Assembly: GCF_002114285.1 (NCBI RefSeq)
Contig: NZ_NEDJ01000031.1
Location: forward strand, 1 to 36,389
Source: Halorubrum ezzemoulense DSM 17463
Lineage (GTDB): Archaea > Halobacteriota > Halobacteria > Halobacteriales > Haloferacaceae
Reading direction: 5' to 3'
DNA length: 36,389 bases
In this document: positions 14,074 to 21,409 of the stretch, in pieces
Layout of the letters: each line of letters starts with the position of its first letter
How positions within the stretch are numbered: position 1 is the stretch's first letter
The notes under the pieces: generated by a model
The model's database searches: none
What the model was told of the DNA's origin: nothing
Seen by the model: the letters and a program-made list of their open reading frames with translations, nothing else
Made by a program: the position numbers and the translations under genes

Positions 14074-14733
14074 ATGGGTTTCAGCGACCGACTCCTCGAG
14101 GCCGGATCAGAGATCTGGGACGCACAGAAGCGACACCCGTTCGTCGTTGAACTCGCGGAGGGTGAGCTCGACGAGGGCGCGTTCCGTCACTGGGTGAAAC
14201 AGGACTACCGGTACCTGCTCGACTACGCGCGCGTCTTCGCGCTCGCCGGTACGAAGGCCGACGACGAGGAGACGACGCGGCGGCTGACGTCGACCGCGCA
14301 CGCGACGCTGGACGACGAGATGGACCTCCACCGGTCGTTCGCCGCCGACTACGGGCTCTCCGTCGACGACCTCGACGCGGTCGAGAAGGCGCCGACCTGC
14401 GCCGCCTACACCGACTTCCTCGTCCGGACGGCCCACGAGGGGTCGATCGCGGAGATCGCGGCCGCGATCTACCCGTGCGGGCAGGGGTACCTCGACGTCG
14501 CCGACCACATGGCGAGCCTCGCGACCGAGACCCACCGGTACACGCCGTTCATCGAGAAGTACAACAGCGACGCGTTCCGCGAGACGGTCGCGTGGATGCG
14601 AGACCTCGTGGACCGGTACGGCGAGGCGTACCCGGGCGAGCGCGACGCGATGCGCGCGGCGTTCCTGCGGAGCGCCCGCCTCGAACACGCGTTCTGGGAG
14701 ATGTGTTACACCCGGGAGACGTGGGAGGTCTGA
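14074..14733 (+). CDS. tenA: TenA family protein (thiaminase II / aminopyrimidine aminohydrolase)
   Basis: This 219-residue cytosolic protein has the TenA all-helical fold. Residues corresponding to the Bacillus subtilis active site are present at nearly the same numbers: Asp44 and Tyr47 (QDYRY), Tyr112, Cys135 (YPCGQGY), Tyr139 and Glu204 (LEHAFW). The family hydrolyses aminopyrimidine breakdown products of thiamine and so salvages the pyrimidine half of the cofactor. The intact Cys places it in the classic TenA_C group. No other thiamine gene is adjacent. A TATA box at 14041-14046 supports the ATG at 14074. Confidence 0.92.
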   Translation: MGFSDRLLEAGSEIWDAQKRHPFVVELAEGELDEGAFRHWVKQDYRYLLDYARVFALAGTKADDEETTRRLTSTAHATLDDEMDLHRSFAADYGLSVDDLDAVEKAPTCAAYTDFLVRTAHEGSIAEIAAAIYPCGQGYLDVADHMASLATETHRYTPFIEKYNSDAFRETVAWMRDLVDRYGEAYPGERDAMRAAFLRSARLEHAFWEMCYTRETWEV

Positions 14734-14804
14734 GTCGAGGAGCAGTCGCGCCGACGGCGGGAACGCCGACCGAGTTTTTTGTAGCCGGAGCGTGATCCGT
14801 CCGC

Positions 14805-15554
14805 ATGGACCTACGCGCCGCAACGGTCGAAGACGTCGACGCGGTCCGGTCGGTCGCCCGCGAGTCGCTCGTGGCGTCGTACGGACACGCCGTCGGCGAA
14901 CAGCTGCTGGACGAGGCCGTCGAGGAGTGGTACGACGCCGACGACCTCGGGGACGACATCGACGACGACGACGCGGTGTTCCCGGTCGCCGCCGTCGACG
15001 GCGACGTGGTCGGGTTCGCGGAGAGCTACGTCGTCGGCCGCCGCGAGCGGGTCGGCGAGATCGACTGGCTCCACGTCCACCCCGACCACAGGGAGTCCGG
15101 CATCGGCTCCGCGCTCCTCGAACGGGTCGAGTCCGCGCTCCGGGATGCCGACGTGGACCGGATCGAGGCGCGCGTCCTCGCCGACAACGAGGCCGGCACG
15201 GCGTTCTACCAGCGAGAGGGGTACGAGCTCGCCGGCGAGCGCGACGTCGACATCGGCGGCGAGCCGTTCGCGGAACGGGAGTACCGGAAGCAGATCGGTC
15301 GCCTCACCGGCATCTCTGAGGCAATCTACGAGACGGACGACGGAGACCGGGTCCACGTCGCCTTCGACGAGAGCGAGCGCGGGTCGCTGGCGCCGTTCTA
15401 CGTCGCCTACGTCGACGCGGACCACGAGCGCCGGTACGGCTACCTCTGCGGCAACTGCGAGGGAACGGACGTCGCGATCGACACGATGGACCGGATGGAG
15501 TGTCGCAACTGCGGCAACCGCCGGAAGCCGACGCGGTGGGACGCCGCGTACTGA
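14805..15554 (+). CDS. GNAT N-acetyltransferase with C-terminal DUF5816-like zinc ribbon
   Basis: This 249-residue protein fuses two parts. Residues 1-165 form a GNAT acetyltransferase with acetyl-CoA motif IDWLHVHPDHRESGIGSALLERVESAL and the later VLADNEAGTAFYQREGYELAGE. From about 166 a second domain (SEAIYETDDGDRVHVAF) ends in a zinc site with Cys215, Cys218, Cys233 and Cys236 (CGNC and CRNC). The zinc part resembles haloarchaeal DUF5816. The acceptor substrate is unknown. A TATA-like TTTTTTGTAG lies about 27 nt before the ATG. Confidence 0.85.
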   Translation: MDLRAATVEDVDAVRSVARESLVASYGHAVGEQLLDEAVEEWYDADDLGDDIDDDDAVFPVAAVDGDVVGFAESYVVGRRERVGEIDWLHVHPDHRESGIGSALLERVESALRDADVDRIEARVLADNEAGTAFYQREGYELAGERDVDIGGEPFAEREYRKQIGRLTGISEAIYETDDGDRVHVAFDESERGSLAPFYVAYVDADHERRYGYLCGNCEGTDVAIDTMDRMECRNCGNRRKPTRWDAAY

Positions 15555-15606
15555 CACGCTCCGGCCCGCGGAGAACGTCGCTCCGCGCTACGCCGAGACC
15601 ACTCTC

Positions 15607-16599
15607 TCAGAGCGTCTGTTTCACGCCGATGACCCGCTCCTCGGCCTCGCGGCCGGGGTCCCACTCGCTCCCGTCGCGGTCAGATTCGCGGTGCTCCTCC
15701 ACGGTCCGTGCCATCGCTTCGTCGACCGGCGTCGACTCCCAGCCGAGGTCGGCGAGCGCGCAGGTGTCGAGCAGGTGCGGGTACTCGCGGTAGAGGACGA
15801 AGTCGTCGGCGTTGAGCCCGCCGGCCGCGAGCGCGTCGTCGCTCGCCGGGACGACCTCACAGTCGACGCCGGCGGCGTCGGCGATCGTCTCTAACGTCTC
15901 TCGTAGGGTGAGCGCGCGTCGGTCGCCGACGTTGTACGCCGCGCCCGGCTCGCCGCGCTCGGCGACGATCCGCAGCGCGCTCGCCACGTCCTCGACGTAC
16001 GCCCGGTGCCAGAGGTTCTGTCCGTCGCCGGGGACGACCACGCGGTCGTGCGAGAGCACGCGGTCGATCCAGTAGTCGAGCCGCTCCGTGTAGTCGTGCG
16101 GCCCGTAGACGATACACGGGCGAACCACCGTCGCGGACACGCCGTCCTCGGCGGCCGCGAACACCGCGCGGTCGCCCTCGGCCTTCCGATTGCCGTACGT
16201 CTCGTGGGCGTCGTCGGTGGCCTGCGCGTCGGTACACGGCTCCAGCGGCGTCTCGCCCTCCCGCTTGGGGATCTCCTCGGCCGCGTAACTGGATCCCGAC
16301 GAGATGTACACGTAGCCGTCGACGTCGGCGAAGATCTCGGTCGCGGCCTCCACGTCGGCCGGCTGATAGGCGACGCAGTCTATCACGACGTCCGGTTCGA
16401 TCGACAGCTTCGCGGCGCGCAGCGCGGTCTCGTCTTTCCGATCCCCCTCGACGTGAGTCACGCGGTCGTCGTCCGCGAATGGGTTCTCGTGGTTCCCGCG
16501 GTTGAATATCGCGACCTCGTAGTCGTGTGCCAGCAGTTCCTCGACGGTGTGTCGCCCGATGAACCGCGTGCCGCCGACGACGAGCGCCGTGTCTGTCAT
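15607..16599 (-). CDS. NAD-dependent epimerase/dehydratase family protein (extended SDR)
   Basis: This 330-residue protein begins with a Rossmann motif VVGGTRFIGRHTVEELL (7-23). It continues as an extended short-chain dehydrogenase: IDCVAYQPADVE, YISSGSSYAAEEIP, a YGNRKAEGDR segment giving the catalytic Tyr-x-x-x-Lys, VVRPCIVYGPHDYTERLDYWI and the C-terminal VGDRRALTLRETLETIADAAG. These resemble nucleotide-sugar epimerases and the chloroplast CSP41-like branch. The substrate is unknown. The frame is open to 16734, but a TATA-like element (16621-16630) 27 nt upstream fixes the start at 16599. Confidence 0.88.
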   Translation of the reverse strand: MTDTALVVGGTRFIGRHTVEELLAHDYEVAIFNRGNHENPFADDDRVTHVEGDRKDETALRAAKLSIEPDVVIDCVAYQPADVEAATEIFADVDGYVYISSGSSYAAEEIPKREGETPLEPCTDAQATDDAHETYGNRKAEGDRAVFAAAEDGVSATVVRPCIVYGPHDYTERLDYWIDRVLSHDRVVVPGDGQNLWHRAYVEDVASALRIVAERGEPGAAYNVGDRRALTLRETLETIADAAGVDCEVVPASDDALAAGGLNADDFVLYREYPHLLDTCALADLGWESTPVDEAMARTVEEHRESDRDGSEWDPGREAEERVIGVKQTL

Positions 16600-16620
16600 A
16601 CCCGAGATCCGATGAGCGAG

Positions 16621-16630
16621 GTAAAAAACG
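16621..16630 (-). promoter_or_regulatory. TATA box of the epimerase gene
   Basis: The minus strand reads CGTTTTTTAC, centred 27 nt from the ATG at 16599. It lies within the short gap behind the upstream microprotein gene. Confidence 0.55.
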
Positions 16631-16658
16631 TGGCCGAACCGGAAGGCGACGGGCCGGC

Positions 16659-16799
16659 TCAGTCGTCGCCGCGGGGCCCGTCGCCGCGCCACCGGCGATA
16701 CAGGAGGTACGCGACGCCGAGGCCGATCCCCCAAGTGCCGACGCCGAACACCGCGAACGCGACCCCCGAGAGGAACTCACCGAGCGGAACGCCGAACAT
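16659..16799 (-). CDS. 46-residue membrane microprotein
   Basis: This short ORF runs from ATG 16799 to TGA 16659 and encodes a hydrophobic protein (MFGVPLGEFLSGV, then GTWGIGLGVAYLLYRRW) with one or two membrane segments and a charged C-terminal tail. Support comes from a TATA-like CGTTTATGTG (minus strand, 16821-16830) exactly 27 nt from the ATG. It also has the positive-inside pattern RRWR after the last helix. It sits between the epimerase and a divergent zinc-ribbon membrane protein. Function is unknown. Confidence 0.7.
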   Translation of the reverse strand: MFGVPLGEFLSGVAFAVFGVGTWGIGLGVAYLLYRRWRGDGPRGDD

Positions 16800-16878
16800 A
16801 CCCGGGTTCGGCGCGTCCGCCACATAAACGCTCCGAGAGAGGGGTAGGTTCTCGGGGCGGGAACCCGTACGGGCGCTC

Positions 16879-17352
16879 ATGACAGACCACACGCGTCGGC
16901 GACCCTGGCTCGCCGCCCTGCTCGCGCTCGTCGTCTCCGGGCTCGGCCACGCATACCTCCGCCGGTGGGCCCGCGCGTTCGGCTGGTACGTCGCGGTCAC
17001 CGCCGCGGTCTTCGTGTTCGTCCCCGAGGCGGCGATCTCCGGCGTGCTCGCCGGCGAGCCCCCGCCGGTTCGGGACGTGGCCCCCGCCGCCGCGGTCGTC
17101 GGCACGAGCGTCATCGACGCGTACGTCGTGGCGCTCCGCAACAACCGCGAACACGAGCGGGAACGCGACGCGGCCCGCTCGGCCGACGCCGCGGAGCCGA
17201 CCGCCGGCGGAACGGTCGACGGCCCGGCCGCGCCGTCAACGGAGACGACGAGCGACGAGACCGTGCGCTGTCCGGAGTGTGGCAAGGAGACCGACCCGAC
17301 CGTCGACTTCTGTCAGTGGTGCGCCGAGCCGCTCGGCGACGACGCTACGTGA
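16879..17352 (+). CDS. Membrane protein with C-terminal zinc ribbon
   Basis: This 157-residue protein has an N-terminal membrane region with hydrophobic segments at about 9-28 and 33-55 and a third near 68-85. The motif VVSGLGHAYLRRWARAFGWY recalls small TM2/DUF5683-like proteins. A polar linker and a C-terminal double-CxxC zinc ribbon follow (Cys131, Cys134, Cys145, Cys148; CPEC and CQWC). Proteins of this layout are common and uncharacterised in haloarchaea. It is divergent from the microprotein gene and convergent with coxAC. No specific function can be assigned. Confidence 0.8.
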   Translation: MTDHTRRRPWLAALLALVVSGLGHAYLRRWARAFGWYVAVTAAVFVFVPEAAISGVLAGEPPPVRDVAPAAAVVGTSVIDAYVVALRNNREHERERDAARSADAAEPTAGGTVDGPAAPSTETTSDETVRCPECGKETDPTVDFCQWCAEPLGDDAT

Positions 17353-17388
17353 GTGGACGAAAGGAAAAAGACCGGACCGCGACCGACC

Positions 17389-19887
17389 TCAGAAGAGGTA
17401 GAACAGCGGGAAGATGAACACCCAGACGATGTCCACGAAGTGCCAGTAGAGGCCGAAGTACTCGATCGGCCGCTCGTCGTCGAGGTAGTGACCCTGGTAG
17501 GCCCTGACGAACAGGAAGATGGCGATCACTAAGCCGAGCAGCACGTGGATCCCGTGGAGTCCGGTCGTGACGTAGTAGATCGACGCCTGAATCGGGTCGC
17601 CGTGGGCGTTCGCCGAGATCGTCACGCCGCGGTCGAATATCTCGTGGTTCCACTCCCACAGCTTGATGGCCATGAACGTGAACCCGAGCAGGATGGTCGT
17701 CCCGAGCGTCGCCAGCAGCCCCTGCCGGCTCTCGCGGCGGGCCGCGACCAGCGCGAGGATCACCGTGAACGAGGAGGTGATCAGCACGAAGGTGTTGATG
17801 AGCCCCGGCAGCGACTCGGTCAGCGGCGACCAAGTCATCCAGCCCGCGTTGTAGCGGACGAAGATGGCCGCCGAGAGGAACGCGCCGAAGACGATCACGT
17901 CGGAGGCCAAGAAGAACCACATCCCCAGCTTCACCTTCTCGACGCCGTTGAACGGCCAGCGCTCGGCGAACTCGGTCGGCGGGGCGTAGAAGTCTTCGAG
18001 TCCCCACTTCACGCCGGTGTAGAGGAGCCCGACGAGGCCGGCCACGATGGCGATCGGATACATCGCGTTGGAGATGACGACGTTGCTCTGCAGCGCCGTC
18101 TCACCCAGCTCCACGGTGACCGCTTCGGCGAAGCCGGAGAAGCCGAACAGCGTGACGCCGAGCGCGAGCGCGAGGGCGAACGGCCAGATGCTCGCGTGAC
18201 TCGGGTGTTTGTCCCAGTAGGGGTACTCCGAGATGTGCGCCGAGTGACTGTCGCCGCCGTCGGTGGCGACGTCGCCGTTGTCGTCGGTCTTCATCGCGGG
18301 GCCGCCGTCCGGCACGTAGTCTTTCACGAACTCCAGTTTCCCGGAGGCGTACGACGGCCGGTTCGGCCAGTTCTCCAGCGGCGGGGGCGAGGAGACCGCC
18401 CACTCCGCCGTCCGCGAGTAGTCCCACGGGTTATCGCCCGCGGGCTCGCCGGAGACGTAGGACTTCGCGAAGTTGTAGAACATGATGAAGAACGAGAACC
18501 CGAGCACGAAGGCACCGATCGTCCCGAACTGGTGGTAGATCTGGAACTCGGGGTTGTACTCGAACACCCGGCGGGGGGTCTCCCAGCCGAGGAACATCGA
18601 GAAGTAGACGGCGTTGAAGCCGATGAAGAAGATCACGAAGTGGAGCTTCCCGAGGAACTCGTCGTACATCTTCCCCGTTATCTTCGGGAACCAGTAATAG
18701 GCCCCGCCGAACAGCGCCGTCGCGCCGCCGAACATCACGTAGTGGAAGTGCGCGACCACCCAGTAGGTGCCGCGGAACTCGTAGTCGAGCACGATGGCGC
18801 CGAGGAAGACGCCGGTGATCCCGCCGAGGATGAACAGTAGCAGCGCCCCGAACGCGAACAGGAACGGCGTCGTGAACTGGATCCGCCCCTTGATCAGCGT
18901 GTAGATCAGCGCGAAGACGACCAGGTCGAACGGCAAGGAGATGCCGATGGTCGTGGCCATCATCAGCGTCTTGATCTCCAGGTTGATCGTCGTCAGGAAC
19001 ATGTGGTGCATCCACACGAGGAACGACTGGACGGAGATCAGACAGATGGAGATGATCACCCACTTCCGGCCGACCAGGCGACGCCCGGAGAACGTCTGGA
19101 ACAGCTCCAGCATGACGCCCAGCGCCGGGAAGAAGACGATGTACACCTCGGGGTGACCGAAGAACCAGAACAGGTGGCCCCACAGGAGGGACCCGCCTTC
19201 GGTCGCCGAGAAGTAGACGCTGCCGAGGACGCGGTCGGCCGCGAGGATGAGCCCGACCGCGAGCAGCGCGGCGAACGCGAACAGCATCATCCACACGGTC
19301 GCGAGCATCGACCAGGTGAACATCGGCATGTCCATGATCCCCATCCCCTCGGCGCGGGAGTGGTGGATGGAGGTGAGGAAGTTCACCGTCGACGTCGTCG
19401 TGCCGGTGACGAACATCGCGAGCGCGAGGACCGCGCCGGTCGACCCGATGCTCGGGGTGTACATCGGCACGTTGAGCGGGGCGTATATCGTCCACCCCGC
19501 AGAGAGGGTCCCGCCCTGGAAGAAGCTGACCGCGAGCAGGACGCCCGAGAACAGGTACAGCCAGTACGAGACGGCGTTCAGCCGCGGGAACGCGAGGTCG
19601 TCCGCCCCGATCTGAAGCGGCACGAAGTAGTTCGCAAACCCGAACGCGAACGGCGAGAGGAACCAGAACACCATTATCAGCCCGTGCGCGGTGACGGCCT
19701 CGTTGTACGCCAGTCCGGAGAGGATCTGGCTCGTCGGGTCCCACAGCTGGAGGCGGATGAGCAGCGCCATCACGCCGCCGAACAGCAGGAAGAACAGCGC
19801 GGTGATCGTGTACAGGATCCCGATGTCCTTGTGGTTGGTCGTGACGAGCCACCGCTTGACGGAGGTCGTCGGCGGGAGTCCGCTCAT
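17389..19887 (-). CDS. coxAC: Cytochrome c oxidase subunit I+III fusion (CoxAC)
   Basis: This 832-residue membrane protein fuses the catalytic subunit I (about 1-480) to subunit III (about 640-832), joined by a hydrophilic segment and extra helices. It reduces O2 to water and pumps protons. Redox ligands are His68 and His382 (low-spin heme), His380 (high-spin heme), and His245, His294 and His295 for CuB. Tyr249 in HPEVY is the cross-linked tyrosine of A-type oxidases. The D-channel Asp97 and Glu247 are present. The region matching the canonical K-channel lysine reads LPFDLVVF and lacks it. The start overlaps coxB by 4 bp, so both form one operon. Confidence 0.95.
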   Translation of the reverse strand: MSGLPPTTSVKRWLVTTNHKDIGILYTITALFFLLFGGVMALLIRLQLWDPTSQILSGLAYNEAVTAHGLIMVFWFLSPFAFGFANYFVPLQIGADDLAFPRLNAVSYWLYLFSGVLLAVSFFQGGTLSAGWTIYAPLNVPMYTPSIGSTGAVLALAMFVTGTTTSTVNFLTSIHHSRAEGMGIMDMPMFTWSMLATVWMMLFAFAALLAVGLILAADRVLGSVYFSATEGGSLLWGHLFWFFGHPEVYIVFFPALGVMLELFQTFSGRRLVGRKWVIISICLISVQSFLVWMHHMFLTTINLEIKTLMMATTIGISLPFDLVVFALIYTLIKGRIQFTTPFLFAFGALLLFILGGITGVFLGAIVLDYEFRGTYWVVAHFHYVMFGGATALFGGAYYWFPKITGKMYDEFLGKLHFVIFFIGFNAVYFSMFLGWETPRRVFEYNPEFQIYHQFGTIGAFVLGFSFFIMFYNFAKSYVSGEPAGDNPWDYSRTAEWAVSSPPPLENWPNRPSYASGKLEFVKDYVPDGGPAMKTDDNGDVATDGGDSHSAHISEYPYWDKHPSHASIWPFALALALGVTLFGFSGFAEAVTVELGETALQSNVVISNAMYPIAIVAGLVGLLYTGVKWGLEDFYAPPTEFAERWPFNGVEKVKLGMWFFLASDVIVFGAFLSAAIFVRYNAGWMTWSPLTESLPGLINTFVLITSSFTVILALVAARRESRQGLLATLGTTILLGFTFMAIKLWEWNHEIFDRGVTISANAHGDPIQASIYYVTTGLHGIHVLLGLVIAIFLFVRAYQGHYLDDERPIEYFGLYWHFVDIVWVFIFPLFYLF

Positions 19888-20660
19888 GCGCTCACCCCAC
19901 TAGGCGCGGTGACGCCGGCTCCGGGCGCCTGAACGTTGGCGCTCGCGGAGCTGTTGCCGGTTCCCGCGTACCACTCCTCCCACTCGTCTTGCGGGAGGAC
20001 CGTGATCTGGCTCTTCATCTGCGAGTGACCCGGGCCGCACAGTTCGAAGCACTCGACGCGGTAGGTCGCCTCCCCGCCTTGCGCCTCGACGTCCTCGGAG
20101 CTCACCGCGAACCACGTCTCGCTGTGATCTCCGGGGATCGCGTCGGACTTTATCCGTAAGTCCGACGAGCCGAAGTTGTGCCACACGTCCCTCGACGTGA
20201 TGTTGAGGTCGATCCGCTGGTCGGCCGGCACGATCAGCTCACCCCGTTCCGTATGTCCGTTCGGGTACTCGTACGCCCACCCGTACTGGTAGCCTTCGAC
20301 CATGATCTCGATGTCGCCCTCGTCGCCGGTGTCCGGTCCGTCCTCGACGTAGAGGAGCAGCCCGTACGCGTACACGACGAGGCTGATGACGACGATCGCG
20401 CTCAACCCGAACGAGAGGAAGAGCTTCTTCGCTTTCGGACCGCCCTGTCCCGTGGGGAGCTCGCCGACGACCGGCGCGTCGAACTCTTCGTCCGACCGGT
20501 TCCCGTCGTCGCGGTACTTGTACACGTTCCACAGCGTGTACGCCACGACGATGGTGCCGACGAGGGTGCCGAGCGCGAGGAAGACGAAGAAGATCTCGTC
20601 GAAGACCTCCGCCTGTGCGCGCCAGTCACTCCCCTGTTGTAGGATAACTGGATCTATCAT
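19884..20660 (-). CDS. coxB: Cytochrome c oxidase subunit II (CoxB)
   Basis: This 258-residue protein has two N-terminal membrane helices (about 24-44 and 81-103) and an outward-facing cupredoxin domain with the binuclear CuA site: His161, Cys204, Glu206, Cys208, His212 and Met215 (CFELCGPGHSQM). It accepts electrons from a soluble or lipid-anchored donor and passes them to CoxAC. The aromatic cluster normally carrying the electron-entry Trp reads GYQYGWAYEY, with Tyr126 where many homologues have Trp. A GTG at 20702 extends the frame, but the TATA-like element at 20701-20708 implies transcription starts near 20678, supporting ATG 20660. Confidence 0.93.
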   Translation of the reverse strand: MIDPVILQQGSDWRAQAEVFDEIFFVFLALGTLVGTIVVAYTLWNVYKYRDDGNRSDEEFDAPVVGELPTGQGGPKAKKLFLSFGLSAIVVISLVVYAYGLLLYVEDGPDTGDEGDIEIMVEGYQYGWAYEYPNGHTERGELIVPADQRIDLNITSRDVWHNFGSSDLRIKSDAIPGDHSETWFAVSSEDVEAQGGEATYRVECFELCGPGHSQMKSQITVLPQDEWEEWYAGTGNSSASANVQAPGAGVTAPSGVSA

Positions 20661-20700
20661 GTTCGTCTGTCTGCCCTTGTACCTCCCTTGGCGATGGTAC

Positions 20701-20708
20701 ACTTATCT
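20701..20708 (-). promoter_or_regulatory. TATA-like element of the coxB-coxAC operon
   Basis: The minus strand reads AGATAAGT about 45 nt before the coxB ATG, implying an 18-nt leader. A GGGAGGT sequence lies between, too far from the ATG to be its ribosome-binding site. Confidence 0.45.
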
Positions 20709-20870
20709 CTTGTGTAGCGGGCCGGGCGATCGGACGAGAGAGGCAGCGATTCAGGCACCCGAGCGGAGCCGGAGCCGCTCCGCCGACGAACCCGGCGACG
20801 GTCGAGCGGGACACGCAGCGAACGGCACGGGCGCACGTGTCGAAACGCGGGGAACTCGCGCGTCGAAGGG

Positions 20871-20878
20871 TATTTGTA
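20871..20878 (+). promoter_or_regulatory. TATA box of the four-helix membrane protein gene
   Basis: TATTTGTA lies about 36 nt upstream of the ATG at 20911, implying a short leader of about 9 nt. Confidence 0.5.
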
Positions 20879-20910
20879 CGCGCGAACGGAGGCCCTAACA
20901 ACGGATATCC

Positions 20911-21366
20911 ATGACATCACTAACCCTCTTGAGTACGGGGCTGATGGGCCTCCTCGTCGTCGCCACCTTCGTCGCGGTCGCCGAGATCGGCGCGAAGCGA
21001 GCGGCGCCCGGTCGCGACGGCGGCGGCGGTAGCTACGAGGCGATCGTCGAGACGCTCGGCGACATCGCCCGGACGCCAGTCGTGTGGGCGATCTCGTTCG
21101 TGGGCGTCACCGTCCTCTTCGGCGGCAGCATCATCCTCGGCGTCGGGAGCTTCGGTATCCCAGAGGGGCTCGCCGGCACCCTAGTGAACGTCGCGTACCT
21201 GATCGTCGGGCTGCTCCTCGTTGGCTTCGTCTTCCTCGGCGCGTACTTCGCGACGCGGAGCCGCGGACTCGGAAACGCGCACGGCGTCGCCGCCGGCACC
21301 CTCGCGACCGGCGCCGCGTTCCTCGTCCTCGTCACGGTCCAGCTCCTCGTCGGCGTCGTCGGCTGA
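20911..21366 (+). CDS. Four-helix membrane protein divergent from coxB
   Basis: This 151-residue protein has four predicted membrane helices at about 3-24, 58-82, 90-112 and 124-150, with a Gly-rich cytoplasmic loop after the first (about 28-42). I do not recognise a named family. Its divergent position next to the coxB-coxAC operon suggests a respiratory link such as an oxidase accessory or assembly role. That is inference from position only. It ends 43 bp before the convergent RND transporter stop. Confidence 0.75.
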   Translation: MTSLTLLSTGLMGLLVVATFVAVAEIGAKRAAPGRDGGGGSYEAIVETLGDIARTPVVWAISFVGVTVLFGGSIILGVGSFGIPEGLAGTLVNVAYLIVGLLLVGFVFLGAYFATRSRGLGNAHGVAAGTLATGAAFLVLVTVQLLVGVVG

Positions 21367-21409
21367 TCGACGGGAAACGCGTTCTCCCCCCGGCGAAACC
21401 CTCCGACCG

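Noticed and set aside
20661..20702. GTG start of coxB at 20702
   Set aside because: It overlaps the predicted TATA element, so it would not be transcribed; ATG 20660 also gives a normal subunit II N-terminus.
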